Assembly: GCF_019890725.1 (NCBI RefSeq)
Contig: NZ_JAINZZ010000031.1
Span: forward strand, 1 to 64,000
Direction: 5' to 3'
Length of the DNA: 64,000 nt
DNA from: Actinacidiphila acidipaludis
GTDB lineage: Bacteria; Actinomycetota; Actinomycetes; Streptomycetales; Streptomycetaceae
Shown: one piece after another, positions 56,729-64,000 of the stretch
Position numbering within the stretch: position 1 is the first letter of the stretch
How the letters are laid out: the number at the start of each line of letters is the position of its first letter
The notes under the pieces: model-generated
The model's database searches: none
What the model saw: only the letters and a program-made list of their open reading frames with translations
Told to the model about the DNA's origin: nothing
Program-made: the position numbers and the translations under genes

Positions 56729-57484
56729 TCACAGGGGCAGGCGGCGGAACAGGGGGCGGGGCATGAGCCGGATCGCGGCCATGACCGGGCGCAGGGCGGC
56801 GGGCACCCAGACGACCTCCGAGCGGCGGCGCAGCCCCGCCTCGATCGCCTCGGCCACCGCGCTCGGCGTCGTGGCCAGCGGCGCCTCCGGCCGCCCCTCG
56901 GTCATCTTCGTGCGGACGAACCCGGGGCGGACCACCATCACATGGACGCCGCAGCCGTGCAGCGCGTCGCCGAGGCCCTGGGTGAAGGCGTCCAGCCCGG
57001 CCTTGCTGCTGCCGTAGATGAAGTTGGACCGGCGGGCCCGCTCGCCGGCCACCGACGAGAGCACCACCAGCGAGCCGTGCCCCTGCCGCTGCAGCGCACT
57101 CCCGCACACCAGGGCGGCCGAGACCGCGCCGGCGTAGTTGGTCCGCGCGACGCGCACCGCGGCGGCGGGATCCTGCTCGTCGTGCGCCTGGTCGCCGAGC
57201 ACGCCGAACGCCAGCAGCACGGCGTCGATGTCGCCCTCGGCGAAGACCTTGCCGAGGACCTCCTCGTGCGTGTCCGGGTCGAGGGCGTCGAAGCCGACGA
57301 CCATGGCCTCGGCGCCCAGGGCCCGCAGTTCGCGGGCCGCCTGGTCGAGGGCGGGGGAGGGGCGCCCGGCCAGGTAGACCCGGCGGGTGCGGCGGCCGAT
57401 CAGCCGGCGCGCGGTGGCCAGCCCGATCTCCGAGGTGCCGCCGAGCAGCAGCAGGGTCTGGGGTGCGCCGAACGCGTCTTTCAC
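56729..57484 (-). CDS. dprE2: Decaprenylphospho-beta-D-erythro-pentofuranosid-2-ulose 2-reductase
   Basis: 251 residues, short-chain dehydrogenase with GGTSEIGLATARRL (NAD site), the catalytic Ser in VVLSSVAGERA and Y-x3-K in NFIYGSSKAGLDAF. It is the second half of the epimerase that turns decaprenyl-phosphoryl-ribose to -arabinose; the partner DprE1 is encoded 98 bases upstream on the same strand. GTG 57484 follows GGAGG. Assignment rests on the pairing with dprE1 and the flanking pathway genes. Confidence 0.9.
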   Translation of the reverse strand: MKDAFGAPQTLLLLGGTSEIGLATARRLIGRRTRRVYLAGRPSPALDQAARELRALGAEAMVVGFDALDPDTHEEVLGKVFAEGDIDAVLLAFGVLGDQAHDEQDPAAAVRVARTNYAGAVSAALVCGSALQRQGHGSLVVLSSVAGERARRSNFIYGSSKAGLDAFTQGLGDALHGCGVHVMVVRPGFVRTKMTEGRPEAPLATTPSAVAEAIEAGLRRRSEVVWVPAALRPVMAAIRLMPRPLFRRLPL

Positions 57485-57582
57485 CGGGGCCTCCGGGGTT
57501 CTGGGGCGGGCCGTCCCGCGGGCCGTCCGGCCGCGAGAGCGTCCCGCCCGGGGTTCGTGCCGGTCTCCGGCTCCCCGCGGCG

Positions 57583-58956
57583 TCACAGCGCGAGGCGCCG
57601 CGCGAGGTCGGAGGTCAGCGTGCCGTGCGGGTCGTACCGGGCGCGCAGCTCGCGGAAGTCGTCGAGCCGCGGGTACATCCGCGCGAGCATGTCGGGGCGC
57701 AGCCGGGAGTCCTTGGCGAGGTAGACGCGGCCGCCCGCGGCGGCCACCTCCTCGTCGAGCTCGTCCAGCAGCGCCCCGAGTCCTGGCATGGCGGCGGGGA
57801 TGTCCAGGGCGAGCGTCCATCCCGGCAGGGGGAAGGACAGCCAGCCCGGGTCGCCGTCCCCGAACCGCTTGAGCACGGCGAGGAACGACGGGCAGCCGCA
57901 CGCGCCGATCCGCCGCACGATCCGGCGCAGTGTCTCCTCCTGGCCGTGGCCGACCACGAACTGGTACTGCACGAAGCCGCCGCGGCCGTAGATCCGGTTC
58001 CACTCGGGGACGCCGTCCAGCGGGTGGAAGAAGGCCGGGAGCCGCTGGAGCCTGCCCCGGCTCTCGCGGGGGGCCCTGCGGTACCAGAGCTCGTTGAACA
58101 GCCCGACCGTCGCACGGTTCAGCAGGCCCTCGGGGATGATCCGCGGCGGCGCCGGAAGTCGGCCCGGGCGGAAGGCCAGCGGGTCGCGGCGGGCCTTGGC
58201 GTCCAGGGCCTCCAGCGGCGCGTGGTCGCCGCGGGTGAGCACCGCGCGTCCGGTGCGGGCGCCGCGGGCCAGCAGGTCGATCCAGGCGACCGAGTAGCGG
58301 TAGCGGTGGTCGGTGGCGGCCAGCCGGGCCATCAGGTCGTCGAGGTCGGTGGCGCGTTCGGTGTCGACCCGCATCAACGACGTCTCGACCGGCAGCAGTT
58401 CGACGGTGGCGGCCAGGATCACCCCGGTGAGCCCCATCCCGCCGGCGGTGGCCCAGAACAGCTCCGGGTCGTCGCCGGGGGTGACCAGCCGGGTCTCGCC
58501 GTCGCCGGTCAGCAGCTCGATCGCCCGCACATGGCGGCTGAACGACCCCGAGACGTGGTGGTTCTTGCCGTGGATGTCGGCGCCGATGGCCCCGCCGACC
58601 GTCACGTAGCGGGTGCCGGGGGTGACCGGCACGAACCAGCCGAGCGGCAGCAGCACCTGCATGAGCTTGTGCAGGGACACGCCCGCGTCGCACACGACCA
58701 GGCCGTTGACCGCGTCGATCTCGTGGATGCGGTCCAGGCCCGTCATGTCCAGGACGGCGCCGCCGGCGTTCTGTGCGGCGTCGCCGTAGGCCCGGCCGAG
58801 CCCGCGCGCGATGGCCCCGCGGCCGCCCTCGGCGGCCTCCCGCAGCGCCGCCACCGCCGCCTCGTAGGAGTCCGGCCGCAGCAGCCGGGTCGCGGTCGGG
58901 GCGGTGCGGCCCCAGCCGCTCACGGAGGCGGGGGCGGGGGCGGGGCGGACGGCCAT
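57583..58956 (-). CDS. dprE1: Decaprenylphosphoryl-beta-D-ribose oxidase
   Basis: 457 residues, FAD-linked oxidase of the VAO type. The FAD segment IARGLGRAYGDAAQNAGG (about residues 48-65), VGGAIGADIHGKNHH and GFVQYQFVV are characteristic of DprE1; the substrate-side ACGCPSFLAVLKRFG is also present. It oxidises the ribose C2' before DprE2 reduces it. TACGGT six bases before ATG 58956 predicts a leaderless mRNA. It diverges from the PAP2/UbiA/GtrA genes that supply its substrate. Confidence 0.92.
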   Translation of the reverse strand: MAVRPAPAPASVSGWGRTAPTATRLLRPDSYEAAVAALREAAEGGRGAIARGLGRAYGDAAQNAGGAVLDMTGLDRIHEIDAVNGLVVCDAGVSLHKLMQVLLPLGWFVPVTPGTRYVTVGGAIGADIHGKNHHVSGSFSRHVRAIELLTGDGETRLVTPGDDPELFWATAGGMGLTGVILAATVELLPVETSLMRVDTERATDLDDLMARLAATDHRYRYSVAWIDLLARGARTGRAVLTRGDHAPLEALDAKARRDPLAFRPGRLPAPPRIIPEGLLNRATVGLFNELWYRRAPRESRGRLQRLPAFFHPLDGVPEWNRIYGRGGFVQYQFVVGHGQEETLRRIVRRIGACGCPSFLAVLKRFGDGDPGWLSFPLPGWTLALDIPAAMPGLGALLDELDEEVAAAGGRVYLAKDSRLRPDMLARMYPRLDDFRELRARYDPHGTLTSDLARRLAL

Positions 58957-59018
58957 GCGGCGACCGTATCGCTCCGAAGGAGGGGCATTGCCGCTTATGC
59001 CTGGTTTGTCACTGAGAC

Positions 59019-59057
59019 GGACGCAGAACGGTAGGTGCCGCCCGGACGCAGACGGTA
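59019..59057. repeat. Direct repeats in the dprE1-PAP2 divergent region
   Basis: GGACGCAGAACGGTA (59019-59033) and GGACGCAGACGGTA (59044-59057) are 25 bases apart, two turns of the helix plus, and differ by one base. They sit midway between two divergent starts and may be an operator. Confidence 0.5.
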
Positions 59058-59118
59058 AAGACAGATACACAGATTGTCCCATAAAGGGCGGTACGACCAC
59101 TTCTGAGGGAGATCCGCC

Positions 59119-59769
59119 ATGCGTTACGACCATCAGCTGCTTGCCGCACTGCGCCGCTTCGGCGCCGACCCCGCCGTCGCCGGTACCGCGAAGGGCCTGT
59201 CCCTCGCGGGAGAGCACGGCGCCGTCTGGATCGCCGCCGGCCTGGCCGGGGCGGGAGCCGACCGCGTCAGACGAAGGGCGTGGCTGCGCGCCACGGCACT
59301 GGTGGCCGGGTCCCACCTGGCGAGCATCGGCGTCAAGCGCGTCGTGCGCCGTCCCCGTCCCCAACTGCCCAGCGCCGAACCGCTCGTGCGCACCTCCGGG
59401 CGGCACAGCTTCCCCAGCTCCCACGCCACCTCGTCCGCCGCGGCGGCCATCGCGTTCGGCGCGCTGATGGCCCGCGGGCCGCTCGCCCGCGCCGTGCCGG
59501 TGGTGCCGTCCGTGGCCGCCGCGGTATGCCTGTCCCGGCTGGTCGTCGGCGTGCACTACCCGACCGACGTGGCCTGCGGCGCACTGCTGGGCGGAGCCAT
59601 GGCGCGGATCGGCCGCGGCTGGACGCTCGGCACCCTGCCGGACGTTCCGCCGGGCCCGCCGGTGCCACCGGTACCGCCGGTGCCCCCCATGCCGTCGATG
59701 TCACCGGTCCCGCACATCCCGCACGTCCCGCCCCTCCCGCCGTCCCTGGCAGGTGTCGGCCATGACTGA
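59119..59769 (+). CDS. PAP2 phosphatase (decaprenyl-phosphoribose-5-phosphate phosphatase candidate)
   Basis: 216 residues with the PAP2 triad segments KRVVRRPRPQLP, SFPSSHATSSAA and SRLVVGVHYPTDV. The C-terminal ~45 residues are a Pro/Val repeat (PVPPVPPVPP). The mycobacterial homologue Rv3807c lies next to the UbiA enzyme and is proposed to remove the 5-phosphate from decaprenyl-phosphoryl-5-phosphoribose. The same adjacency here (8-base overlap with the UbiA gene) supports that role. Confidence 0.88.
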   Translation: MRYDHQLLAALRRFGADPAVAGTAKGLSLAGEHGAVWIAAGLAGAGADRVRRRAWLRATALVAGSHLASIGVKRVVRRPRPQLPSAEPLVRTSGRHSFPSSHATSSAAAAIAFGALMARGPLARAVPVVPSVAAAVCLSRLVVGVHYPTDVACGALLGGAMARIGRGWTLGTLPDVPPGPPVPPVPPVPPMPSMSPVPHIPHVPPLPPSLAGVGHD

Positions 59770-60724
59770 ACGCTCCGCCGCCGTCATCAACGAACCGGGC
59801 GCCGCGGTCGCCGACCTCGTCACCCCCGCCTCCACCGCGAGCCTGGCCGCCGGGCTGCTGCGCACCGCGCGCCCGCGCCAGTGGGTCAAGAACGGCCTGG
59901 TGCTCGCCGCCCCCTTCGCCGCCGCCCGGCTGCTGAGCATTCCCGAACTCGCCCAGATCGGCGTGGTGTTCGTGCTCTTCACCGCCTGCTCGGCCGCGGT
60001 GTACCTGATCAACGACGCCCGCGACGCCGAGGCCGACCGGGCCCACCCGGTCAAGTGCCTGCGCCCGGTGGCGAGCGGCCAGGTCCCGGCCGCCGCCGCG
60101 TACACCGCCGGAACCCTGCTGGCGCTCCTCGCGGCCGCCGTCGCCGCCATGGCCTGCAACATGGCGACCGCCGGGCTGCTCGCCGGGTACGTCGTCATAC
60201 AGCTGGCCTACTGCGTGTGGCTCAAACACATCCTGGTGGTCGACCTGTTCATCGTCACCACCGGCTTCCTCATGCGGGCCATGGCCGGCGGCGTGGCGCT
60301 CGGCATCGAGCTCTCCCGCTGGTTCCTGATCACCTCCGGCTTCTGCGCGCTGTTCATGGTCGCCGCCAAGCGGTACTCCGAACTCGTGCTGATGGCCGGC
60401 CAGGACGGCGAGGTCGGCGCCTCCCGCGCCCTCCTCGGCTCCTACACCACCGGCTACCTGCGCTTCGTCTGGCAGCTCGCGGCCGGCGTGGCCGTGCTGG
60501 CCTACTGCCTGTGGGCGGTGGAGACCGGCGCCCGCGGCGCCGGCTGGCTGCCCTGGCGGCAGCTGTCGATGATCCCCTTCATCCTCTCGGTGCTGCGCTA
60601 CGCCGTCTTCGCCGACTCCGGGGCGGCGGGGGCGCCCGAGGACCTGGTGCTGCGCGACCGCGCGCTGAAAGTGATCGGCGCCGCCTGGGGCGCGCTCTAC
60701 GTCCTCGCCGTGGTCAACAGATGA
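59762..60724 (+). CDS. Decaprenyl-phosphate phosphoribosyltransferase (UbiA family)
   Basis: 320 residues, nine membrane spans. The two Asp-rich motifs of the family are NDARDAEADR (about residue 84) and, in degenerate form, in the second half (VAAKRYSELVLM). It would transfer 5-phosphoribose from PRPP to decaprenyl phosphate, the first step to arabinosyl donor lipids. The start overlaps the PAP2 gene by 8 bases. The homologue is Rv3806c in Mycobacterium tuberculosis. Confidence 0.92.
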   Translation: MTERSAAVINEPGAAVADLVTPASTASLAAGLLRTARPRQWVKNGLVLAAPFAAARLLSIPELAQIGVVFVLFTACSAAVYLINDARDAEADRAHPVKCLRPVASGQVPAAAAYTAGTLLALLAAAVAAMACNMATAGLLAGYVVIQLAYCVWLKHILVVDLFIVTTGFLMRAMAGGVALGIELSRWFLITSGFCALFMVAAKRYSELVLMAGQDGEVGASRALLGSYTTGYLRFVWQLAAGVAVLAYCLWAVETGARGAGWLPWRQLSMIPFILSVLRYAVFADSGAAGAPEDLVLRDRALKVIGAAWGALYVLAVVNR

Positions 60725-60731
60725 GCGGAAC

Positions 60732-61184
60732 GTGAGGCCGCGCGGCCCGCTCGCGGCGGAGGCCCTCGGGTTCGCCGCCGCCGGCGCGGCGGCCTACGCC
60801 GTGGACCTGGCGCTGTTCGTCTGGCTGCGCGGCCCCGGCGGGTTCGGCCCGCTCACCGCCAAGGCCCTGTCCTTCCTCGCCGCATGCACGGTCGCCTACG
60901 CGGGCAACGCGCTGGGCACCTACCGCCGCCGGCCGCCCGCGGTCAGCCGCGCCCGCCAGTACGGGGTGTTCTTCGCGGTGAACCTGGCGGGCGCGGTCGT
61001 CCAGTTGCTGTGCCTGGCCTGCTCCCACTACCTGCTGGGGCTGACCACGCCCCGGGACGACGTGATCTCCGGCGCCGGCGTCGGCATGGCGCTGGCCACC
61101 GTGCTGCGGTTCTGGGGCACCCGCACCTTCGTCTTCGGGGCCGCGACGGCCCGCGACGAGCGTGCGCCCGCCGCGGGCGGGTAG
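60732..61184 (+). CDS. GtrA-like membrane protein
   Basis: 150 residues with four spans; the GtrA signature appears in AVDLALFVWLRG and ATVLRFWGTRTFVF. GtrA proteins flip or assist polyprenyl-linked sugars; the mycobacterial counterpart Rv3789 sits beside dprE1 and has been linked to decaprenylphosphoryl-arabinose. GTG 60732 is 7 bases after the UbiA stop, so the three genes form one operon. Confidence 0.9.
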   Translation: MRPRGPLAAEALGFAAAGAAAYAVDLALFVWLRGPGGFGPLTAKALSFLAACTVAYAGNALGTYRRRPPAVSRARQYGVFFAVNLAGAVVQLLCLACSHYLLGLTTPRDDVISGAGVGMALATVLRFWGTRTFVFGAATARDERAPAAGG

Positions 61185-61194
61185 ACGGGCCTGC

Positions 61195-62430
61195 ATGGAC
61201 TGGTTGACCCGGCTGCCGTGGATCGGCCCCCGCGTCGCCGCCCTGATGCGCACTCACGCCTGGCGGGCGTTCGCCCACCTGCAGACCGCGCACTGGACGC
61301 GGCTCGCCGCCGCCATGACCTTCACCAGTTTCCTGTCACTGTTCCCGCTGCTGGCGCTCACCGCGGCGATCGGTGCCGCCCTGCTGTCGCCCCACCAGCT
61401 GCACACGCTGGAGAGCAGGATCTCCCAGCAGATCCCCGGCATCTCCGGGCAGCTCGACATCAACGGCCTGGTCGCCAACGCCGGCACCGTCGGCGTCATC
61501 GCGGGCGCCCTGCTGCTGCTCACCGGTATCGGCTGGGTCGGCTCGTTGCGCGACTGCCTGCGCGCGGTGTGGGACAGGGACAACGATGAGCGGAACCCCG
61601 TCGTCGGCAAGCTCCTGGACGGCGGCATCCTGCTCGGCCTGGGCGTGGCCGTCCTGGTCTCGCTCGGCTCGTCCGGCTTCGCCACCGCCGCGGTCAACTG
61701 GACGGCGGACAAGGCGGGGATCAGCCACGAGGGACCCGGGCCCGCGCTGCTGACGGGCATCGGGTTCGTGCTGGCCGTGGTCGCCGACTTCCTGATCCTT
61801 GTCTACCTGCTGACCCTGCTGCCCGGCGTCGAGCCGCCGCGCCGCTCGGTCGTGGTGGCCGGGCTGATCGGAGCGATCGGCTTCGAACTGCTCAAGATCC
61901 TGCTCAGCGGCTATCTGCAGGGCGTCGCCGGCAAGAGCATGTACGGGGCCTTCGGCACACCGGTGGCCCTGCTGCTCTGGTTCAACTTCATGGCCAAGCT
62001 GCTGCTGTACTGCGCGGCGTGGACGGCGACGCCCGTGCACGCGCCGGCCGAGGACGCCGACGACGAGGACGCGGGCGCCGAGCCGGCCGACGAGGGAGTG
62101 CACGTGCCCGCCGAGACCGACCGTCGGGTCGCGACGGCCGTCGTGGGAGTCGGGACGGTGTCCGGCAAGGGGGCCGGAGGCCTCCCGGGAGCGGTCCCCG
62201 GGCCGGTGCCGGAATCCGTGCCGGAATCCGTCGCGGAATCCGTCCCAGGATCAGTGCCGGGACCCGTATCCGGGTCAGTGCCGGGATCCGCGCCCGGAGC
62301 GGCGATCGCCCCGGACACGGCAGGGGTCAGCGCCGGCGACGGGAACCGCCGCGCCGGCGGCGCCCACCGCTGGGAGCCCCGGACGGCAGAACCTCGGAAG
62401 GAAGCGGGCGGCGGCGCCGCACGACAATGA
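61195..62430 (+). CDS. YihY/BrkB (virulence factor BrkB family) membrane protein with repetitive tail
   Basis: 411 residues. Six spans fit the YihY family (TFTSFLSLFPLLALTAAIG, then ALLLLTGIGWVGSL and LLLWFNFMAKLLLY). The cytoplasmic C-terminal ~130 residues are charged and then repetitive (PESVPESVAESVPGSVPG); the DNA behind them is a run of imperfect ~12-bp repeats (about 62207-62297). The last 104 bases overlap the convergent carboxypeptidase gene. Function of the family is not established. Confidence 0.88.
   Translation: MDWLTRLPWIGPRVAALMRTHAWRAFAHLQTAHWTRLAAAMTFTSFLSLFPLLALTAAIGAALLSPHQLHTLESRISQQIPGISGQLDINGLVANAGTVGVIAGALLLLTGIGWVGSLRDCLRAVWDRDNDERNPVVGKLLDGGILLGLGVAVLVSLGSSGFATAAVNWTADKAGISHEGPGPALLTGIGFVLAVVADFLILVYLLTLLPGVEPPRRSVVVAGLIGAIGFELLKILLSGYLQGVAGKSMYGAFGTPVALLLWFNFMAKLLLYCAAWTATPVHAPAEDADDEDAGAEPADEGVHVPAETDRRVATAVVGVGTVSGKGAGGLPGAVPGPVPESVPESVAESVPGSVPGPVSGSVPGSAPGAAIAPDTAGVSAGDGNRRAGGAHRWEPRTAEPRKEAGGGAARQ
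62207..62297. repeat. Imperfect ~12-bp repeats in the BrkB tail
   Basis: Units of the type CCGGAATCCGTG and CCGGGATCAGTG recur about seven times and encode the Pro/Ser/Val repeat. Confidence 0.75.
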
Positions 62431-63625
62431 TCACCACGGCCAGCAGCGCCGCGGTCCCCACCGCGATGCCGGCGGCGGTCCACATCCCGCCCGAGCTCGC
62501 ACCGGTCGACGCCGCGGCCTTCAGCGGCGGCTCGGTCGACTTGCCGCCCGAGGCCGACGGCGACGTGTGCGGCAGCTTGCTCAGCGGCGGCACCAGCGTG
62601 CCGACCGACCGCACCATGGGCGAGGCCTTGAAGCCCCAGTCCAGCAGCGAGGCGGCCTCGCGGTAGACCAGGTTGTGCTCGGTGTGGGCCGGGTTCATCA
62701 CCGTCACCAGCAGCGTGCGGCCGCCGCGCTGGGCGACACCGGTGAAGGTCGCGCCCGCGTTCGTGGTGTCGCCGTTCTTCACGCCCGCTATCCCGGCGTA
62801 GCGGCTGATGTCGTAGTCGCCGCTGAGCAGCCGGTTGGTGTTCTGGATGGCGAACGAGTCGCGGACCTTGGTCGGCTTCCCGGACTTGTCCTTCTTCCAG
62901 TCGCCGGGGAACTGGGCCGTCACCGTCGAGCAGTAGGAGCGGAAGTCCGGGTTCTGCAGGCCCTGGCGGGCGAACAGCGTCAGGTCGTAGGCGCTGCTGA
63001 GCTGGCCGGGCTCGTCGTAGCCGTCGGGCGTGACGACGTGCGTGTCGTTCGCCTGCAGTTCGTGGGCCTCGGCGTTCATGTCGGCGACGGTCTTGGGGAT
63101 GCCCCCGTTCATCGCGGACAGGACGTGCACGGCGTCGTTGCCGGAGCGCAGGAAGACGCCCAGCCACAGGTCCTTGACCGTGTAGGTGAGGTTCTCCTTT
63201 ATCCCGACCAGGCTGCTGCCCTCGCCCATGCCCTTCAGGTCGGACAACGCGACCTTGTACGTCTGCGTCTTCGGGAACTTCGGCAGGACCGTGTCGGCGA
63301 AGAGCATCTTCAGGGTGCTGGCCGGGGCGAGCCTCCAGTGCGCGTTGTGCTCGGCGAGGATGGCGCCGGTCTCGGCGTCCGCGACGATCCACGAGCGGGA
63401 GGTCAGTTTGGGCGGCAGCGCGGGGACGCCCGGGGCGAGGTTCACCTGAGTGCCGGGGGCCGCCAGCCGGTCGCCGCCCACACTCGACATCTGCGCGGGC
63501 GGTCTCGGCGTGGGCGTCGGCTTGGGCGCGGCGGTCGCGGTCCCCGCGAGAACGGTGCCGCCGAGCAGTGCGGCGGTCATGGACACGGCCAGGGCACGTC
63601 GGCGGGCGGCGGCGGTCGTCGTCAT
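62327..63625 (-). CDS. Serine-type D-Ala-D-Ala carboxypeptidase (PBP5-like)
   Basis: 432 residues. An N-terminal signal peptide (LAVSMTAALLGGTVLAGTATAAP) is followed by an S11 peptidase domain: the SxxK motif APASTLKMLFA, SxN in LRSGNDAV and K-x-G as VKNGDTTNAG (KNG rather than KTG). A C-terminal span (AGIAVGTAALLAVVIIVV) and a run of arginines anchor it with the catalytic domain outside. It trims pentapeptides. GTG 63631, 6 bases behind TACGTT, is an alternative leaderless start. The 3' end overlaps brkB by 104 bases. Confidence 0.93.
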   Translation of the reverse strand: MTTTAAARRRALAVSMTAALLGGTVLAGTATAAPKPTPTPRPPAQMSSVGGDRLAAPGTQVNLAPGVPALPPKLTSRSWIVADAETGAILAEHNAHWRLAPASTLKMLFADTVLPKFPKTQTYKVALSDLKGMGEGSSLVGIKENLTYTVKDLWLGVFLRSGNDAVHVLSAMNGGIPKTVADMNAEAHELQANDTHVVTPDGYDEPGQLSSAYDLTLFARQGLQNPDFRSYCSTVTAQFPGDWKKDKSGKPTKVRDSFAIQNTNRLLSGDYDISRYAGIAGVKNGDTTNAGATFTGVAQRGGRTLLVTVMNPAHTEHNLVYREAASLLDWGFKASPMVRSVGTLVPPLSKLPHTSPSASGGKSTEPPLKAAASTGASSGGMWTAAGIAVGTAALLAVVIIVVRRRRPLPSEVLPSGAPSGGRRRRGGSRRRR

Positions 63626-63749
63626 GAGCACCCGCCGAACGTACAGGGCCGGTCGCCGGGGCCCTACCACCGGGTCCACCCCCATCGGGGTGACACTTCC
63701 CACGTCCCCCGGGGGGAACCGGAGGGGTCCGCTCGACATACTGGAACGC

Positions 63750-64000
63750 ATGAAGCTCAGCCGCCGTGCCTCCTGGTTCCTCGTCGCCTTCGGCGTCTGG
63801 TCGATGATCGTCTGGACGACCTTCGTCAAGAACCTGTGGAAGGACACCAGCGGGCTCGCCTTCCACCACGGCCGGCACTCCTCGCCGACCGCCTACTTCT
63901 GGATCCACCTGACCCTGGCGGTCGTCTCCTTCGTCCTCGGCGTCACCATCGGCACGCTGGGCATCCGCGGGCTGCGCGCGCTGCGCCGCGAGGCGGCCGC
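63750..64000 (+). CDS. SCO4848-family small membrane protein (cut by the window end)
   Basis: The first 83 residues are visible. Two spans (SWFLVAFGVWSMIVWTTFV and WIHLTLAVVSFVLGVTIG) flank a short hydrophilic loop (KNLWKDTSGLAFHHG). It closely fits the small Streptomyces family named for SCO4848, which lies next to the carboxypeptidase in S. coelicolor. CATACT, 7 bases before the ATG, predicts a leaderless mRNA. The frame is still open at 64000. Confidence 0.85.
   Translation, partial: MKLSRRASWFLVAFGVWSMIVWTTFVKNLWKDTSGLAFHHGRHSSPTAYFWIHLTLAVVSFVLGVTIGTLGIRGLRALRREAA

Noticed and set aside
1..64000. Mobile elements, prophage, tRNA or rRNA genes
   Set aside because: No transposase, integrase, terminal inverted repeats, cloverleaf or rRNA-like sequence was recognised; gene content is core-like throughout.

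Overview
The window is chromosomal DNA of a very high-GC actinobacterium, almost certainly a member of Streptomycetaceae. The evidence is the near-exclusive use of G or C at third codon positions, GTG starts, many genes with a -10 box directly in front of the start codon, and a gene order (kinase, gabD2, GMC oxidase, chorismate mutase, guaA ... pcrA ... icmB ... sucCD ... purNH, folD ... mdh ... trpS ... D,D-carboxypeptidase) that I recognise from the conserved core of Streptomyces chromosomes. There are 54 protein genes (two cut by the window edges) plus one short leader peptide. I see no tRNA, rRNA, CRISPR array, insertion sequence or prophage.

Layout. 1-9.5 kb: Ser/Thr kinase, succinic semialdehyde dehydrogenase, GMC oxidoreductase, chorismate mutase (reverse strand, behind an apparent aromatic-amino-acid attenuator and with a 90-bp tandem duplication at its 3' end), guaA and a DoxX protein. 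9.3-13.2 kb: a PspC / PspC-histidine kinase / LuxR regulator envelope-stress cassette. 13.3-17.5 kb: a zinc ribbon protein, a DUF2231 membrane protein, a transglutaminase-like protein and a secreted FG-GAP protein. 17.6-28.3 kb: three NlpC/P60 endopeptidases (the middle one behind a c-di-AMP riboswitch), the PcrA/UvrD helicase, an M23 peptidase, a lipase-like hydrolase and the B12-binding subunit IcmB.

28.5-36.5 kb holds the most interesting unit. Two divergent operons encode a YehL-type MoxR ATPase, a DUF5682 protein and a VWA protein on one side, and a SWIM zinc-finger protein plus a DUF5691 protein on the other. Between them lie two outward-facing copies of the RecA-independent DNA-damage promoter motif (TTGTCRGTG-N8-TAnnnT, the PafBC type), forming a 13-bp perfect inverted repeat. 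The same motif also sits in front of pcrA. This predicts that an uncharacterised AAA+/VWA/SWIM machine is switched on by DNA damage.

36.7-50 kb: sucCD, a membrane-anchored sigma-like protein, DUF6350, purNH, an RDD protein, folD, DUF3017, an HTH membrane protein and mdh, separated by strong hairpin terminators. 50-56.7 kb: a MocR regulator divergent from an AhpD-like gene, an EamA transporter, rocD, trpS and a 2H phosphoesterase. 56.7-61.2 kb: a complete set of decaprenyl-phosphoryl-arabinose genes (dprE2, dprE1, PAP2 phosphatase, UbiA-type phosphoribosyltransferase, GtrA), unexpected in a genus not known to make arabinogalactan. 61.2-64 kb: a YihY/BrkB protein, a D-Ala-D-Ala carboxypeptidase and the start of a small membrane protein.
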